Below are positions 26,370 to 36,638 of a stretch of DNA of 64,000 nt, one piece after another. Below the pieces are notes generated by a model. That model made no database searches, was not told the DNA's origin, and worked only from the letters and a program-made list of their open reading frames with translations. Source of the stretch: Limnohabitans lacus (GTDB lineage Bacteria; Pseudomonadota; Gammaproteobacteria; Burkholderiales; Burkholderiaceae_C); contig NZ_JASGBH010000007.1 in NCBI RefSeq assembly GCF_030053395.1, positions 62,001 through 126,000 on the forward strand. The letters are read 5' to 3'. The position numbers were made by a program, and so were the translations under genes. Every line of letters starts with the position of its first letter. The stretch's first letter is position 1.

Positions 26370-27353
26370 TTACTTGACCAGGCCCACAGCCTTCATGGTC
26401 ACGCCCATTTCCGCATCGGACTTGGCCATGAACTTGGCCATGTCGTCAGGCCCGCCGTAGATCACACCCAGGCCACGGCTGGTCATGAAGTCGTTGTACT
26501 CTTTGCTGGCCACGGCCTTGCGCACAGCATCGGCCAACTTGGTCTGAATGGGTGCGGGCAAACCTTTGGGTGCCAGCACACCACGCCACGCCGCCATGGT
26601 CCAGTTGCTGCCGGTCGCTGACTTCAAAGTGGGCACATTGGGGTACAGCGTCGAGGGTTTGGCATCCATGATGGCCAGGCTCTTGACCTTGCCAGCGTCG
26701 ATCAACGAACGCGCTTCGGGCAATGAGACGGGCGCCACTTCGACGCCACCAGCGACCATGTCCTGCAAGCCTGGTGCAGCGCCGTTACTGGGCACCCAAG
26801 GCAATGCGGCGGGGTCGATTTTTTGATCGAGCAGCAAGCCAGCGATGGCCAAATGCCAGATGCCGCCCTGGCCTGTGCCCGATGCTTTGAACTTGCCGGG
26901 GTTGGCCTTGATGGCAGCGAGCAAGTCGTTGACGTTTTTATAGGGCGCATCGGCACGCACCTGAATGCCCGCTGGATCAGCATTGACCAATCCAATAGGG
27001 GTGTAGGAAGCGCCCGTTAATGGGGTCAGTCCTTGCCAATGCATCATGCCGATTTCAACGGTGGCCAGACCGATGGTGTAGCCATCTGCAGGGGCCGAGG
27101 CGATGGCCGCATGGCCCACCACACCGCTGCCGCCGGTGCGGTTGACGACGGTCACAGGTTGACCCAGGTCTTTTTCGAGCAAGCTGGCCACGATGCGGGC
27201 CACCGCATCGGTACCACCGCCTGCACCCCAAGGCACGATCATGGTGATCGGACGGGTGGGGTAATTCTGGGCGGCTGCGGGCAATGCAGCTGCAAAACAA
27301 GCCAGGCCAGCAACAGCGCTGGCCACCAAAGTACGACGCGAGCGATTGAACAT
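26370..27353 (-). CDS. tctC: Bug-family solute-binding protein TctC of the tct operon
   Basis: 327 residues from ATG 27353, which has AAGGAG eight bases upstream; the frame's earlier start is rejected. The signal peptide MFNRSRRTLVASAVAGLACF is followed by AQNYPTRPITMIVPWGAGGGTD and the Bug motifs VVNRTGGSGVVG and APADGYTIGL. The lining motif LSGGxxx is varied here. It is the periplasmic receptor for the carrier encoded by the next two genes. The presence of Arg-Arg in the signal leaves Tat export possible. Confidence 0.93.
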   Translation of the reverse strand: MFNRSRRTLVASAVAGLACFAAALPAAAQNYPTRPITMIVPWGAGGGTDAVARIVASLLEKDLGQPVTVVNRTGGSGVVGHAAIASAPADGYTIGLATVEIGMMHWQGLTPLTGASYTPIGLVNADPAGIQVRADAPYKNVNDLLAAIKANPGKFKASGTGQGGIWHLAIAGLLLDQKIDPAALPWVPSNGAAPGLQDMVAGGVEVAPVSLPEARSLIDAGKVKSLAIMDAKPSTLYPNVPTLKSATGSNWTMAAWRGVLAPKGLPAPIQTKLADAVRKAVASKEYNDFMTSRGLGVIYGGPDDMAKFMAKSDAEMGVTMKAVGLVK

Positions 27354-27490
27354 GGGTGTCTCCTTTTGATTTTTACAGCCGAGCCCGGAGGGACCTGCTG
27401 CATCAAAATTTATACCCATCCGATGGTCATACCAAGAGGGTCAACCAGATTCCAAGTAACTCTGGCGACTGCCTCGCCGCGTGACAAGAC

Positions 27491-28702
27491 TCAGTCGACC
27501 TTGGCACCCGACTGGAACCAACGCCCGATCAGGGCGCGTTCCTCGTCGGTGATACCCGTGGCATTGTTCATGGGCATTTGCTTGCTGACCACCACTTGCT
27601 GGTAGACGTTTTGCGCGTGCTGCTTGATCAACTCCGGGCTGTCCAGGCGGACGTTTTTCATTTGCACCTGCTCGCCGTGGCAGCTGTAGCAGCGCTGCTC
27701 GATCACGGTTTTGACTTGCGCAAAGGCCACAGGCGCTGCCGGGGCGGCTGATGCCACAGGCGCTGCAGGCTTCAAGGCCACGATGACGCCCGCAATCAGC
27801 ACCACACCCACGGCCGCAAATGGCCAAGGATTGGCCGCGCGGCCCAGGTGGAAGGCATGGCGTTGCACAAAGAACTGACGGATCAAAGCACCCGCAAACA
27901 TCATCACAAACAAGAGCACCCAGCGGTGTTCGTGCGTGTACAAGAAGCTGTAGTGGTTGCTCAGCATCGCGAAGATGACCGGCAGCGTGAAATAGGTGTT
28001 GTGCACGCTGCGTTGTTTGCCGCGCTTGCCGTGGATGGCCAAGGCATTGGCGTCATAGGCTTCGCCACTGGTCATGGCGGCCACCACTTTGCGCTGGCCA
28101 GGGATGATCCAGAAGAACACGTTGGCGCTCATGGCGGTGGCGATCATGGCGCCCACCAGCAAAAAGGCTGCACGGCCCGCAAACAGCTGGTTGGCCAACC
28201 AGGACGCGAACGCGATGACCACGATCATCAAGCCAGCGACGATCAGCTCACCGTTTTTGCGGAAGCCGAACACGCGGCAAACCACGTCATAAACGATCCA
28301 GAAGGCCGCCAAAAAACCCACCGCTGTAGAACCCGCCACCACAGGGGACCAGTCCATCAGCGATTTGTCGATGAGGAAGGTGCCCGCGTTATAGAGGTAC
28401 AGCACGGTGAACAGCGCAAAACCGCTCAGCCAAGTGGAATAACTTTCCCAATAAAACCAGTGCAACTTGGTGTGGATTTTCTTGGGCGCCACCATGTACT
28501 TTTGCGGGTTGTAAAAACCACCGCCGTGCACTGCCCACATCGCGCCACCCACGCCTTTTTCGAGCAGGTCGGGCGAGTTGGGTTTTTGCAGGTTGTTGTC
28601 CAGAAAGACAAAGTAAAACGAAGAGCCAATCCAGGCGATGGCGGTGATGACGTGCACCCATCGCAGCAAAAGATTGGCCCATTCCAGCAGATACGTTTCC
28701 AT
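27491..28702 (-). CDS. puuD: Membrane urate hydroxylase PuuD with C-terminal cytochrome c
   Basis: 403 residues. About eight transmembrane helices fill residues 10-320 (N-terminus METYLLEWANLLLRWVHVITA, with conserved HxxxAxxWIG-like and MWAVHGGGFYNPQKY). The tail is a class I cytochrome c with heme site CYSCH at residues 338-342 and a likely Met ligand in SKQMPMNN. PuuD oxidises urate to 5-hydroxyisourate and passes electrons to the respiratory chain, replacing soluble uricase. GGAG sits seven bases before the start. A TGTATACA operator lies about 106 bp upstream. Its product is the substrate of UraH (35468-35821). Confidence 0.94.
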   Translation of the reverse strand: METYLLEWANLLLRWVHVITAIAWIGSSFYFVFLDNNLQKPNSPDLLEKGVGGAMWAVHGGGFYNPQKYMVAPKKIHTKLHWFYWESYSTWLSGFALFTVLYLYNAGTFLIDKSLMDWSPVVAGSTAVGFLAAFWIVYDVVCRVFGFRKNGELIVAGLMIVVIAFASWLANQLFAGRAAFLLVGAMIATAMSANVFFWIIPGQRKVVAAMTSGEAYDANALAIHGKRGKQRSVHNTYFTLPVIFAMLSNHYSFLYTHEHRWVLLFVMMFAGALIRQFFVQRHAFHLGRAANPWPFAAVGVVLIAGVIVALKPAAPVASAAPAAPVAFAQVKTVIEQRCYSCHGEQVQMKNVRLDSPELIKQHAQNVYQQVVVSKQMPMNNATGITDEERALIGRWFQSGAKVD

Positions 28703-28807
28703 GAAGGATCTCCGACCATCTCACCACCGCGGGCCCTGTGAGCGATCATTCGGTCGCGAACATGAAACCCGAGGGTTTCCAGCGCCGCTGCGACCAGTGC
28801 ACCGAAG

Positions 28808-28815
28808 TGTATACA
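28808..28815. promoter_or_regulatory. TGTATACA operator upstream of puuD (GntR-type, site 1)
   Basis: Perfect 8-bp palindrome in the sequence CCGAAGTGTATACAGTTTTG. Its flanks are nearly identical to site 2 at 35889, beside the GntR gene. It lies between the xdhC stop and the puuD start. Binding by the FCD-type GntR regulator encoded at 35952 is inferred. Confidence 0.7.
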
Positions 28816-28879
28816 GTTTTGACTTGCGAATCCAGCGCCTCTAACCCCGAAGTCCTCAGGGAAAACCAGAGCGCTGGGT

Positions 28880-29668
28880 TTAAAGCGTTTGCAAGAGTTG
28901 TGCCGCGACCGCCACGGCGATGACTTCGGGCTCTTTGCCGGCGATGCCCGGCACCCCGATGGGGCAGGTGATTTGCGCGATTTCGTCGGCACCAAAGCCC
29001 CGGTCTTCCAGCCGGTGGCGGAAGGTGGCCCATTTGGTTTTGCTGCCGATCAGGCCCACAAAGGGCAAATCGCCCCGCTCGCGCAGACGCTTGAGGCAAG
29101 CGACCACCACGTCCAGGTCTTCGGCATGGCTGAAGCTCATGATCAACACGCGGCTGCCGGGCAGCAAATCGGCCACCGCAGCCTGCACCGGGTTGGAGTG
29201 CTCGCAGTCCACGCCGTCTGGCACATCGGGCGGGAAGATCTCGTCACGGCTGTCCACCCAGCGCACCGCAAAAGGCAAAGGGGCCAGTGTTTTGACCAAG
29301 GCTTTGCCCACATGGCCGCCGCCAAACAGCGCCAGCGGCGTGCGCTCGGGCCTGAGCTGCGCTGTCAGGCGGGGCACATCGTCAGCGCTCACCCGCTCGA
29401 ACTGCAAGGCCACCGCACCGCCGCAGCACTGCCCCAAACTGGGGCCCAAGACGTGGCGCAGCTCGGTGACTTCGGTTTGCCCGGCCAGCAGCAGGCGGGC
29501 ATGGGCGATGGCCTGAAACTCCAGGTGACCGCCACCGATGGTGCCCAGCTCGCCCTGTGCAAACACCACCATGCGGGTGCCTGGGCCGCGTGGCACCGAG
29601 CCCTGGGTGGCCAACACGGTGACCAACACCCCCGACGCTGTGGCCAGTTGCTGCAATGACAATTCCAT
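28880..29668 (-). CDS. xdhC: Xanthine dehydrogenase accessory protein XdhC
   Basis: 262 residues from ATG 29668 (MELSLQQLATASGVLVTVL); a GTG three codons earlier is also possible. The N-terminal XdhC/CoxI domain shows TQGSVPRGPGTRMVV and GTIGGGHLEFQAI; the C-terminal Rossmann domain shows LALFGGGHVGKALVK and PFVGLIGSKTKWATF with a closing CPIGVPGI. XdhC binds, sulfurates and inserts the molybdenum cofactor into XdhB. Unusually it is not contiguous with xdhAB but lies 1.4 kb away beyond two other genes. It is followed by puuD on the same strand, with an operator in between. Confidence 0.93.
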   Translation of the reverse strand: MELSLQQLATASGVLVTVLATQGSVPRGPGTRMVVFAQGELGTIGGGHLEFQAIAHARLLLAGQTEVTELRHVLGPSLGQCCGGAVALQFERVSADDVPRLTAQLRPERTPLALFGGGHVGKALVKTLAPLPFAVRWVDSRDEIFPPDVPDGVDCEHSNPVQAAVADLLPGSRVLIMSFSHAEDLDVVVACLKRLRERGDLPFVGLIGSKTKWATFRHRLEDRGFGADEIAQITCPIGVPGIAGKEPEVIAVAVAAQLLQTL

Positions 29669-29753
29669 CCAATTCACGTGAGATTTCCATTTCTGCGCCG
29701 GTCGATTCACACCGGGGTGCGTCAGTGACACAATTGATCTGTAAACACCGAGT

Positions 29754-30290
29754 ATGCCAACGACCAAGGACCTGCAAGTGAAGACATTGCGCACCACCCC
29801 TAAAGCCATCGTCACCGCCCTGATGGGCTTGGGCGCAGCGGGCCTGGCCTTGCTCAGCGGATGCACCACAGACCGCGCCAAACCACCCACTGGCTACTCC
29901 AGCCAAAGCTGGCCGGATCTGCCCGAAGCCAAACCCCAGGCAGCGGCACCCGTCACAACCGTGACGCCCAAAGAGTACCGCAAAGACGCCGCAGGTCATT
30001 TGTATGTCTTGAACAAGGACCGCATCTTCAAAGGCCGCATGCCCCCCATGTTGAAAGCCGTGGGCGTGCTGGATGTGGACATCGACCGCCAAGGGCAAGT
30101 CAAAGCCCTGAGCTGGAAGCGGGCCCCCAAGCATGCGCCCGAGGTCATGGCCGAGATCGAGCGCATGGTCAAGGCCGCGGCCCCCTACCCCGCCCCCAAA
30201 AATCTGAGCCAGGTTACCTACACCGACACCTGGCTGTGGCACAAGAGCGGCAAGTTCCAGCTGGACACCCTGACCGAAGGCCAGGACTGA
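29754..30290 (+). CDS. Putative lipoprotein with TonB-C-like domain
   Basis: 178 residues. A hydrophobic N-terminal stretch ends in a lipobox (LALLSGC, Cys at about residue 38), so it is probably lipid-anchored. If translation began at the internal Met at residue 24, the signal would have a more usual length. The segment VLDVDIDRQGQVKALSWKRA followed by a helix (EVMAEIERMVKAAAPYP) resembles the C-terminal fold of TonB-type proteins. Function unknown. It diverges from xdhC and converges on the HAD gene. Confidence 0.72.
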   Translation: MPTTKDLQVKTLRTTPKAIVTALMGLGAAGLALLSGCTTDRAKPPTGYSSQSWPDLPEAKPQAAAPVTTVTPKEYRKDAAGHLYVLNKDRIFKGRMPPMLKAVGVLDVDIDRQGQVKALSWKRAPKHAPEVMAEIERMVKAAAPYPAPKNLSQVTYTDTWLWHKSGKFQLDTLTEGQD

Positions 30291-30294
30291 AAGA

Positions 30295-30951
30295 TCAGTC
30301 GAGCCAAGCACTCAAAGCGTGCAAGTCGGCGATGAAATGCACGCGCTCGGCGACTTCGGCGGGCAAGCCCTGACGGGGGTGCAGGCTGAAAACCTCCATG
30401 CCCGCAGCAAGGCCCGCTTGCAGGCCGGGCAAACTGTCTTCCACCACCCCACAGGCTGAAGGCGCTATCCCTAAGGCGGCTGCGGCATGCCAAAACAAAC
30501 CCGGCTCGGGCTTGAAGCTGCCCACCTCGGGCGCGCAAAACAAACGCTCGCCAAAATAGGGCCTCAAGCCGGTGATGCCCAAAGTGATCTCTGCTTTTTC
30601 GCGGGGGCCGTTGGTGCCGATGGCAAAAGGCATGTGACGTGCCTGCAATGCCTGCAACAAAGAGGTCGCACCAGAGATTTCGTCCAAGCCTTCGCGAAAG
30701 CGTGTGGCCATGTTCAGGCGCAGTTGCTTGAGAAAAGCCACCTCATCGAGCGGCTGGTGCTGCGGCGACACATGCGCAGCGATGGTGCTGACGCAACGCG
30801 CCATGGGCACCCCGCCAAAGCACGCATGCATCTCTTCGCGGCCCCACGGCGCACCCAGGTTTGCCGCCATCTGGTGCAGCACATCCAGGCCGGGCGCTTC
30901 GCTGTCCACCAGCGTGCCATCCAGGTCAAAAATCAGCGCAGCAATGGGCAT
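30295..30951 (-). CDS. HAD-superfamily hydrolase, phosphoglycolate-phosphatase-like
   Basis: 218 residues. HAD motif I is LIFDLDGTLVDSEAPG (residues 6-21), motif II GTNGPREKAE, motif III lysine in the FKPEPGLFWHA segment, and motif IV VVEDSLPGLQAG. A helical cap lies between motifs I and II, as in subfamily IA enzymes such as phosphoglycolate phosphatase or beta-phosphoglucomutase. The substrate is not determined. It lies downstream of the xdhAB terminator and may have its own promoter. Confidence 0.9.
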   Translation of the reverse strand: MPIAALIFDLDGTLVDSEAPGLDVLHQMAANLGAPWGREEMHACFGGVPMARCVSTIAAHVSPQHQPLDEVAFLKQLRLNMATRFREGLDEISGATSLLQALQARHMPFAIGTNGPREKAEITLGITGLRPYFGERLFCAPEVGSFKPEPGLFWHAAAALGIAPSACGVVEDSLPGLQAGLAAGMEVFSLHPRQGLPAEVAERVHFIADLHALSAWLD

Positions 30952-30970
30952 GAAGTCCTTTTGCTAAGGC

Positions 30971-31006
30971 CCAAGAAAAAGGCCGCCTGATGGACCACCA
31001 GGCGGC
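30971..31006 (-). terminator. Intrinsic terminator of the xdhAB operon
   Basis: Stem GCCGCCTG (30982-30989), loop of 9, stem CAGGCGGC (30999-31006); on the minus strand a CTTTTTCTT tract follows. It lies 24 bp after the xdhB stop. Confidence 0.85.
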
Positions 31007-31029
31007 GCTTGAGAAGAGCCGTGTTCAGC

Positions 31030-33390
31030 TCACAGACCCGCTTGGGCCTTGACGCTTTCGCAAGCCATCAAGATGCGCTCAGGCGTGGCCGGTGCGTCCA
31101 TGTGCACCACGGCTTTGTGGTCGGCGCTGGCAGCCACCGCATCGCGCAGGGCAAAGAAGGTCGACAGGCCCAACATCAAAGGTGGTTCGCCCGTGGCCTT
31201 GCTGTTGAAAGGCGTGGGCTTGTTGTTCTGGTTTTCAAACAACGACACCTTGAAGTGCTCAGGGATGTCGCCCGCCACGGGGATCTTGTAAGTGCTGGGG
31301 CCGTGCGTGAGCAGCTTGCCCTTCTTGTCCCAGATGCACTCTTCCATGGTGAGCCATCCCATGCCTTGCACAAACGCGCCTTCGATCTGACCTTTGTCCA
31401 ATGCGGGGTTGATGCTGCGGCCCACGTCATGCACGATGTCCACGGCTTTGAGCCACCACTCGCCGGTGCGGGTGTCGATCTCCACTTCGCTCACGGCAGC
31501 GCCGTAGCAGTAGTAATAGAAAGCACGGCCGTTCAAAGTGGTGAAGTCGTATTTGATTTCGGGCGTCATGTAAAAGCCCGTGACCGACAAGCCCACACGG
31601 TCGAGCCACGCTTGCTTGGTCACGTCGGCCCACTTGACGGCTTTGCCGCCGCCGTGGACTTCGTTGTTGGCGAAGGTCACATCGCTTTCGGCACAACCCA
31701 GCATGCGTGCGGCCACGGGCTTCAAGCGCTCACGCATTTGCGCTGTGGCGTTCATGATGGCCGCGCCGTTGATGTCGGCACCGCTCGAAGCCGAGGTGGC
31801 CGAAGCGTTGGGCACTTTTTGCGAGTCGGTGGCGGTGATGCGCACATGGTCCACGCTGATGCCCAAACCATCGGCACACACCTGTGCCATCTTGGTGTTG
31901 AGGCCCTGGCCCATTTCGGTGCCGCCGTGGTTACAGCTCACCGAGCCGTCCATGTAAACCACCAGCAGCGCGCCGCCTTGGTTCAAGTGGGTGGCCGTGA
32001 AGCTGATACCGAACTTCAAAGGCACGAGCGACAAACCACGCTTGCGGGTTTTGCTCTTGGCATTGAAGGCTTTCACCTGAGCGCGGCGCTCAGCGTATTG
32101 GGATTCCTGCTCGACCTGCGCGATCACCTTGTCACCCACCCAGTCTTCGATGAGCTGGTTGTATTGGGTGGTCATGGTGTCGGGCGTGCCACTGATGGCG
32201 GGGTCTTTGTAGAGGTTGAGCTTGCGCACTTCCAGGGGGTCTTTGCCCAAGGTCATCGCGATCTCGTCCATCACCGTTTCGATGCCGAACATGCCTTGGG
32301 GGCCGCCGAAACCCCGGAAAGCGGTGGCGCTTTGGGTGTTGGTTTTGCAGCGGTGGCTCACCAGCTTGAGTGCGGGCAGGTGGTAGGTGTTGTCGATGTG
32401 CAGGCAAGCGCGGTCGTTCACAGGACCGGAGTAATCGGTGCTGTAGCCGCAGCGCGACATGAGCGTGATGTCCGCGCCCAAGACGCGGCCGTTGTCGTCA
32501 AAGCCCACTTCGTAGTCGATGCGGAAATCGTGGCGCTTGCCGGTGATGGTCATGTCGTCATCGCGGTTCACGCGCAGCTTGACCGGCTTGCCCAGCTTGT
32601 GTGCGGCCAAGGCGGCGCTTTGGCTGAAGATGCTGGCGTTGCCTTCTTTGCCGCCAAAGCCACCACCCATGCGGCGGCAAATCACTTCGACGTCGTTGGT
32701 GTGCAAATTCAAGGCGTGCGCGGCTTCGCGCTGGTTGCCGTCGGGGTGCTGGGTCGACACGTACAGGGTCAGCTGGCCGTCTTCTTTGGGCACCGCGTAG
32801 GTGATCTGGCCTTCGAGGTAAAACTGCTCTTGCTGGCCGGTGCGGGTCGTGCCCTTGATCTTGTGGGGCGCTTGGGCAATGGCAGCCGCGGCGTCACCGC
32901 GTGTGATGCCTTTGGGCGGCATGATGAAGCTGCCCGCCTCCATGGCCTCTTCCACCGTCAAAATCGGCTTGAGCTCTTTCACCAAGACTTGGGCTTTGTG
33001 GGCGGCTTCGCGGGCATAGAGCATGTTGCGCGCCACGACCACGGCCACAGCCTGGCCCACAAACTCGACCTTGCCTGCGGCCAGGAACGGGTCATCGTGC
33101 ACGATGGGGCCGCAGTTGTTTTCGCCGGGAATGTCTTTGGCGGTATAGACCGCCACCACGCCGTGCTCTTTGAGGATGGCTTCGCGGTCAATGCCGTCGC
33201 CAATCAACTCGCCATGCGCCACGGGCGACAAGATGAGCGCGGCATACAAGGTGCCCGCGTGTTCAGGGATGTCGTCGATGTAAGTGGCCGAGCCGGTCAC
33301 ATGCAAGTGCGCGGACTCGTGGACCACGTCGGTGCCTTGCTGAACGCCTGACACAGGCAGCAGGTTTTTGAGTGCGGTAGGAGCGTTCAT
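31030..33390 (-). CDS. xdhB: Xanthine dehydrogenase, molybdopterin-binding subunit XdhB
   Basis: 786 residues, the usual length for proteobacterial XdhB. Molybdopterin and active-site motifs are GGGFGGKEGNAS (about residues 237-248), FRGFGGPQG (active-site Arg), the FTATHLNQGGALLVVYMDGS segment, GTEMGQGLNTK and the catalytic glutamate in GEPPLMLG near the C-terminus. With XdhA it oxidises hypoxanthine and xanthine to urate. The gene starts immediately after the xdhA stop (TGA-ATG) and ends before a strong terminator. XdhC, needed for cofactor insertion, is encoded at 28880-29668. Confidence 0.96.
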   Translation of the reverse strand: MNAPTALKNLLPVSGVQQGTDVVHESAHLHVTGSATYIDDIPEHAGTLYAALILSPVAHGELIGDGIDREAILKEHGVVAVYTAKDIPGENNCGPIVHDDPFLAAGKVEFVGQAVAVVVARNMLYAREAAHKAQVLVKELKPILTVEEAMEAGSFIMPPKGITRGDAAAAIAQAPHKIKGTTRTGQQEQFYLEGQITYAVPKEDGQLTLYVSTQHPDGNQREAAHALNLHTNDVEVICRRMGGGFGGKEGNASIFSQSAALAAHKLGKPVKLRVNRDDDMTITGKRHDFRIDYEVGFDDNGRVLGADITLMSRCGYSTDYSGPVNDRACLHIDNTYHLPALKLVSHRCKTNTQSATAFRGFGGPQGMFGIETVMDEIAMTLGKDPLEVRKLNLYKDPAISGTPDTMTTQYNQLIEDWVGDKVIAQVEQESQYAERRAQVKAFNAKSKTRKRGLSLVPLKFGISFTATHLNQGGALLVVYMDGSVSCNHGGTEMGQGLNTKMAQVCADGLGISVDHVRITATDSQKVPNASATSASSGADINGAAIMNATAQMRERLKPVAARMLGCAESDVTFANNEVHGGGKAVKWADVTKQAWLDRVGLSVTGFYMTPEIKYDFTTLNGRAFYYYCYGAAVSEVEIDTRTGEWWLKAVDIVHDVGRSINPALDKGQIEGAFVQGMGWLTMEECIWDKKGKLLTHGPSTYKIPVAGDIPEHFKVSLFENQNNKPTPFNSKATGEPPLMLGLSTFFALRDAVAASADHKAVVHMDAPATPERILMACESVKAQAGL

Positions 33391-34863
<1,473 letters not shown>

Positions 34864-35045
34864 GGTGCAGGGGGGAATGGGTAAATAAACGGTAGAAGCC
34901 CGATTTTAAAGACCCCCGAGCAAAGACGTGCGTTTTTTTCCAATGGATCAACCGGGTTCTGACCCCTTTTTTGATTTTTGGTCATCCATAGGTCTTCAAA
35001 CTGCAGTCACAAACCCGTGATTGGAAGCACCGGAGGTCTTGGCCA

Positions 35046-35438
35046 TCAGGTCGGTTGGCCGTGAAAAGCCTTGTTGGCAATCTTCCAACCTTCGGCGGTC
35101 TGGAGGAGCACAAAGTAATCCACAAACGTGGTCGCGCCGTGTACCAAGGTCACGCGTGCACACGCTGCGGTGCCGGTGACTTCAACCCAGTCGATGCGGC
35201 GCTGGCGGCTGGCTTCGTCTGCTGCGGCTTGGCCTTTGAAGCGCTCACAGTAAAAGTCTAAGGGCCACGATGTGAAAGTCCCTTCTTTGATCGATTCAAT
35301 GTGCGCAGTTGGCAAAAATGCCTGGCGCATGTGGGCGGCATCGTCTCGCGCGTGGCCCAAAAAATACTGCTCAATCGGCTGGCAAGCCGCCAATTGCTCG
35401 GCACTCAAGTCAGCTGCAGTGGTGATGGAGGTGGGCAT
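35046..35438 (-). CDS. NTF2-fold protein, putative lumazine-binding type
   Basis: 130 residues from ATG 35438 (MPTSITTAADLSAEQL); the longer reading runs into uraH. It has the cone-shaped NTF2-like pattern: N-terminal helix CQPIEQYFLGHARDDAAHMRQ (given as residues ~20-40), strands ending in TTFVDYFVLLQTAEGWKIANKAFHG (residues ~103-127). It fits the 'putative lumazine-binding' family (PF12893). No catalytic role is known. It lies 29 bp downstream of uraH in the same direction, so it is probably co-expressed with it under the TGTATACA operator. A ligand-binding or accessory role in purine breakdown is inferred. Confidence 0.8.
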   Translation of the reverse strand: MPTSITTAADLSAEQLAACQPIEQYFLGHARDDAAHMRQAFLPTAHIESIKEGTFTSWPLDFYCERFKGQAAADEASRQRRIDWVEVTGTAACARVTLVHGATTFVDYFVLLQTAEGWKIANKAFHGQPT

Positions 35439-35467
35439 GGGTTGTCCTTGTGTGGTGTCAATGGGGC

Positions 35468-35821
35468 TCAAGAGCCGCGATAAGTCGAATAGCTCCACGG
35501 GCTGGCCAACAGCGGCACGTGGTAGTGCTGGTCTTCGTGGGCCACGCCAAAGTCGAGGCTGACTTTGTTCAAGAAGTTCGGCTCGGGCAGTTCGACGCCC
35601 TTGGCCTTGAAGTAGCCCGCCACATCAAAGACCAAGCGGTAAGTGCCTTTGCGCAAGCTGGCGTGGTCGTACAGCATGCCGTCGGGGTTACGGCCATCGT
35701 GGTTCAGGGTGAAGCTTTTGACCAAGGTGGCCTGCTCGCCTTGCGTGGTGTACAGCGCCACTTGCATGCCGGCAGCGGGGCAGCCGTGCATGGTGTCCAA
35801 AACGTGTGTGCTCAATCCCAT
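35468..35821 (-). CDS. uraH: 5-hydroxyisourate hydrolase (transthyretin-related)
   Basis: 117 residues, the exact family size. Signatures are THVLDTMHGCPAAGM (residues 5-19), LNHDGRNPDG (active-site Arg region) and the invariant C-terminal YRGS. It hydrolyses 5-hydroxyisourate, the PuuD product, to OHCU, which the UraD domain at 37707 decarboxylates. It is divergent from the GntR regulator gene, with a TGTATACA site in the 130-bp gap. The NTF2-fold gene follows downstream. Confidence 0.96.
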   Translation of the reverse strand: MGLSTHVLDTMHGCPAAGMQVALYTTQGEQATLVKSFTLNHDGRNPDGMLYDHASLRKGTYRLVFDVAGYFKAKGVELPEPNFLNKVSLDFGVAHEDQHYHVPLLASPWSYSTYRGS

Positions 35822-35888
35822 GGTGTTGCTCGCTTATCAAGGGGTTTTTGAAAGGTCTTTGGGCATGGCCCAATCCGGTCGACCGAAG

Positions 35889-35896
35889 TGTATACA
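35889..35896. promoter_or_regulatory. TGTATACA operator between uraH and the GntR gene (site 2)
   Basis: Perfect 8-bp palindrome in CCGAAGTGTATACAATTTTG. It overlaps the -35 element of a possible sigma-70 promoter for the GntR gene (TATACA, 17-bp spacer, TATCAT), a geometry that suits autorepression, and could also control uraH. It shares flanks with site 1. Confidence 0.75.
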
Positions 35897-35951
35897 ATTT
35901 TGCTTTTAGTGGCTATCATTTCGAAAAACAGCCCCTGAGGCCCTCCGAGAC

Positions 35952-36617
35952 ATGGAAACTTCCACCACCCACCACATCGTCGAGTCCCTGACACGGGCGA
36001 TCGTTGAACACCGACTTTTGCCCGGCTCCAAGCTGGCCGAGCAAAAGCTGGCCGACCATTTTGGGGTGTCGCGCACGCTGGTGCGCCAGGCGCTGTTCCA
36101 GCTCTCGCAAAACCGACTGATCAAACTCGAACCGGCCCGTGGCGCTTTTGTGGCCGCCCCATCGGTGGAAGAGGCCCAGCAGGTGTTTGCGGTGCGCCGC
36201 ATGCTCGAAGCGGAAATGACGCGGGCTTTTGTGGGTCAAGTCACGCCTGAGCAAATCACCGCCTTGAAAGAACACATCAAGCAAGAGCGCGAAGCCGTGA
36301 GCCAGGGCGATGTGACCGGTCGCACCGAGCTGCTGGGCGACTTCCATGTGCGCATGGCCGAGCTGATGGGCAACCATGTGCTGGCCCAGGTGCTGGGCGA
36401 GCTGATCTCGCGCTGCGCCCTGATCACGCTGATGTACCAGTCGCGCAACGAGGCCGAACATTCCACCGATGAACATGAAGCCATCGTGGCTGCGCTGGCA
36501 GCCAAGAATTCCGACAAAGCGGTGCAACTGATGCACGAGCATTTGCTGCATGTGGAAGAAAGCCTGACCTTCGACCGCAAAGTCCCCACCCACGACATCG
36601 CTTTGGCCTTGGCCTGA
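35952..36617 (+). CDS. GntR-family regulator, FCD (FadR-like) type, probable purine catabolism regulator
   Basis: 221 residues. The N-terminal winged helix spans about residues 8-75 (LPGSKLAEQKLADHFGVSRT then VRQALFQLSQNRLI). The C-terminal FCD domain has the metal-binding acidic/His set: DFHVRM, STDEHEAI and MHEHLLHV. FCD regulators sense small carboxylates or related ligands. The gene is divergent from uraH and directly upstream of puuE, and a TGTATACA palindrome lies in its promoter. The same palindrome occurs before puuD, the NCS2 permease and the NitT ATPase gene. Regulation of these genes is inferred; the ligand could be urate or allantoin. Confidence 0.88.
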   Translation: METSTTHHIVESLTRAIVEHRLLPGSKLAEQKLADHFGVSRTLVRQALFQLSQNRLIKLEPARGAFVAAPSVEEAQQVFAVRRMLEAEMTRAFVGQVTPEQITALKEHIKQEREAVSQGDVTGRTELLGDFHVRMAELMGNHVLAQVLGELISRCALITLMYQSRNEAEHSTDEHEAIVAALAAKNSDKAVQLMHEHLLHVEESLTFDRKVPTHDIALALA

Positions 36618-36638
36618 GCCTCTGCACCGAACATCGCC

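Noticed and set aside
31009..33351. 780-codon frame on the plus strand opposite xdhB
   Set aside because: Antisense shadow of a strongly conserved gene; His/Gly/Val-rich composition typical of GC-rich shadows.
34919..34931. Sigma-54-like AGCAA-N3-CGTGC upstream of xdhA
   Set aside because: The spacer is one base short, so GG-N10-GC is not met; this spacing is strict for RpoN.
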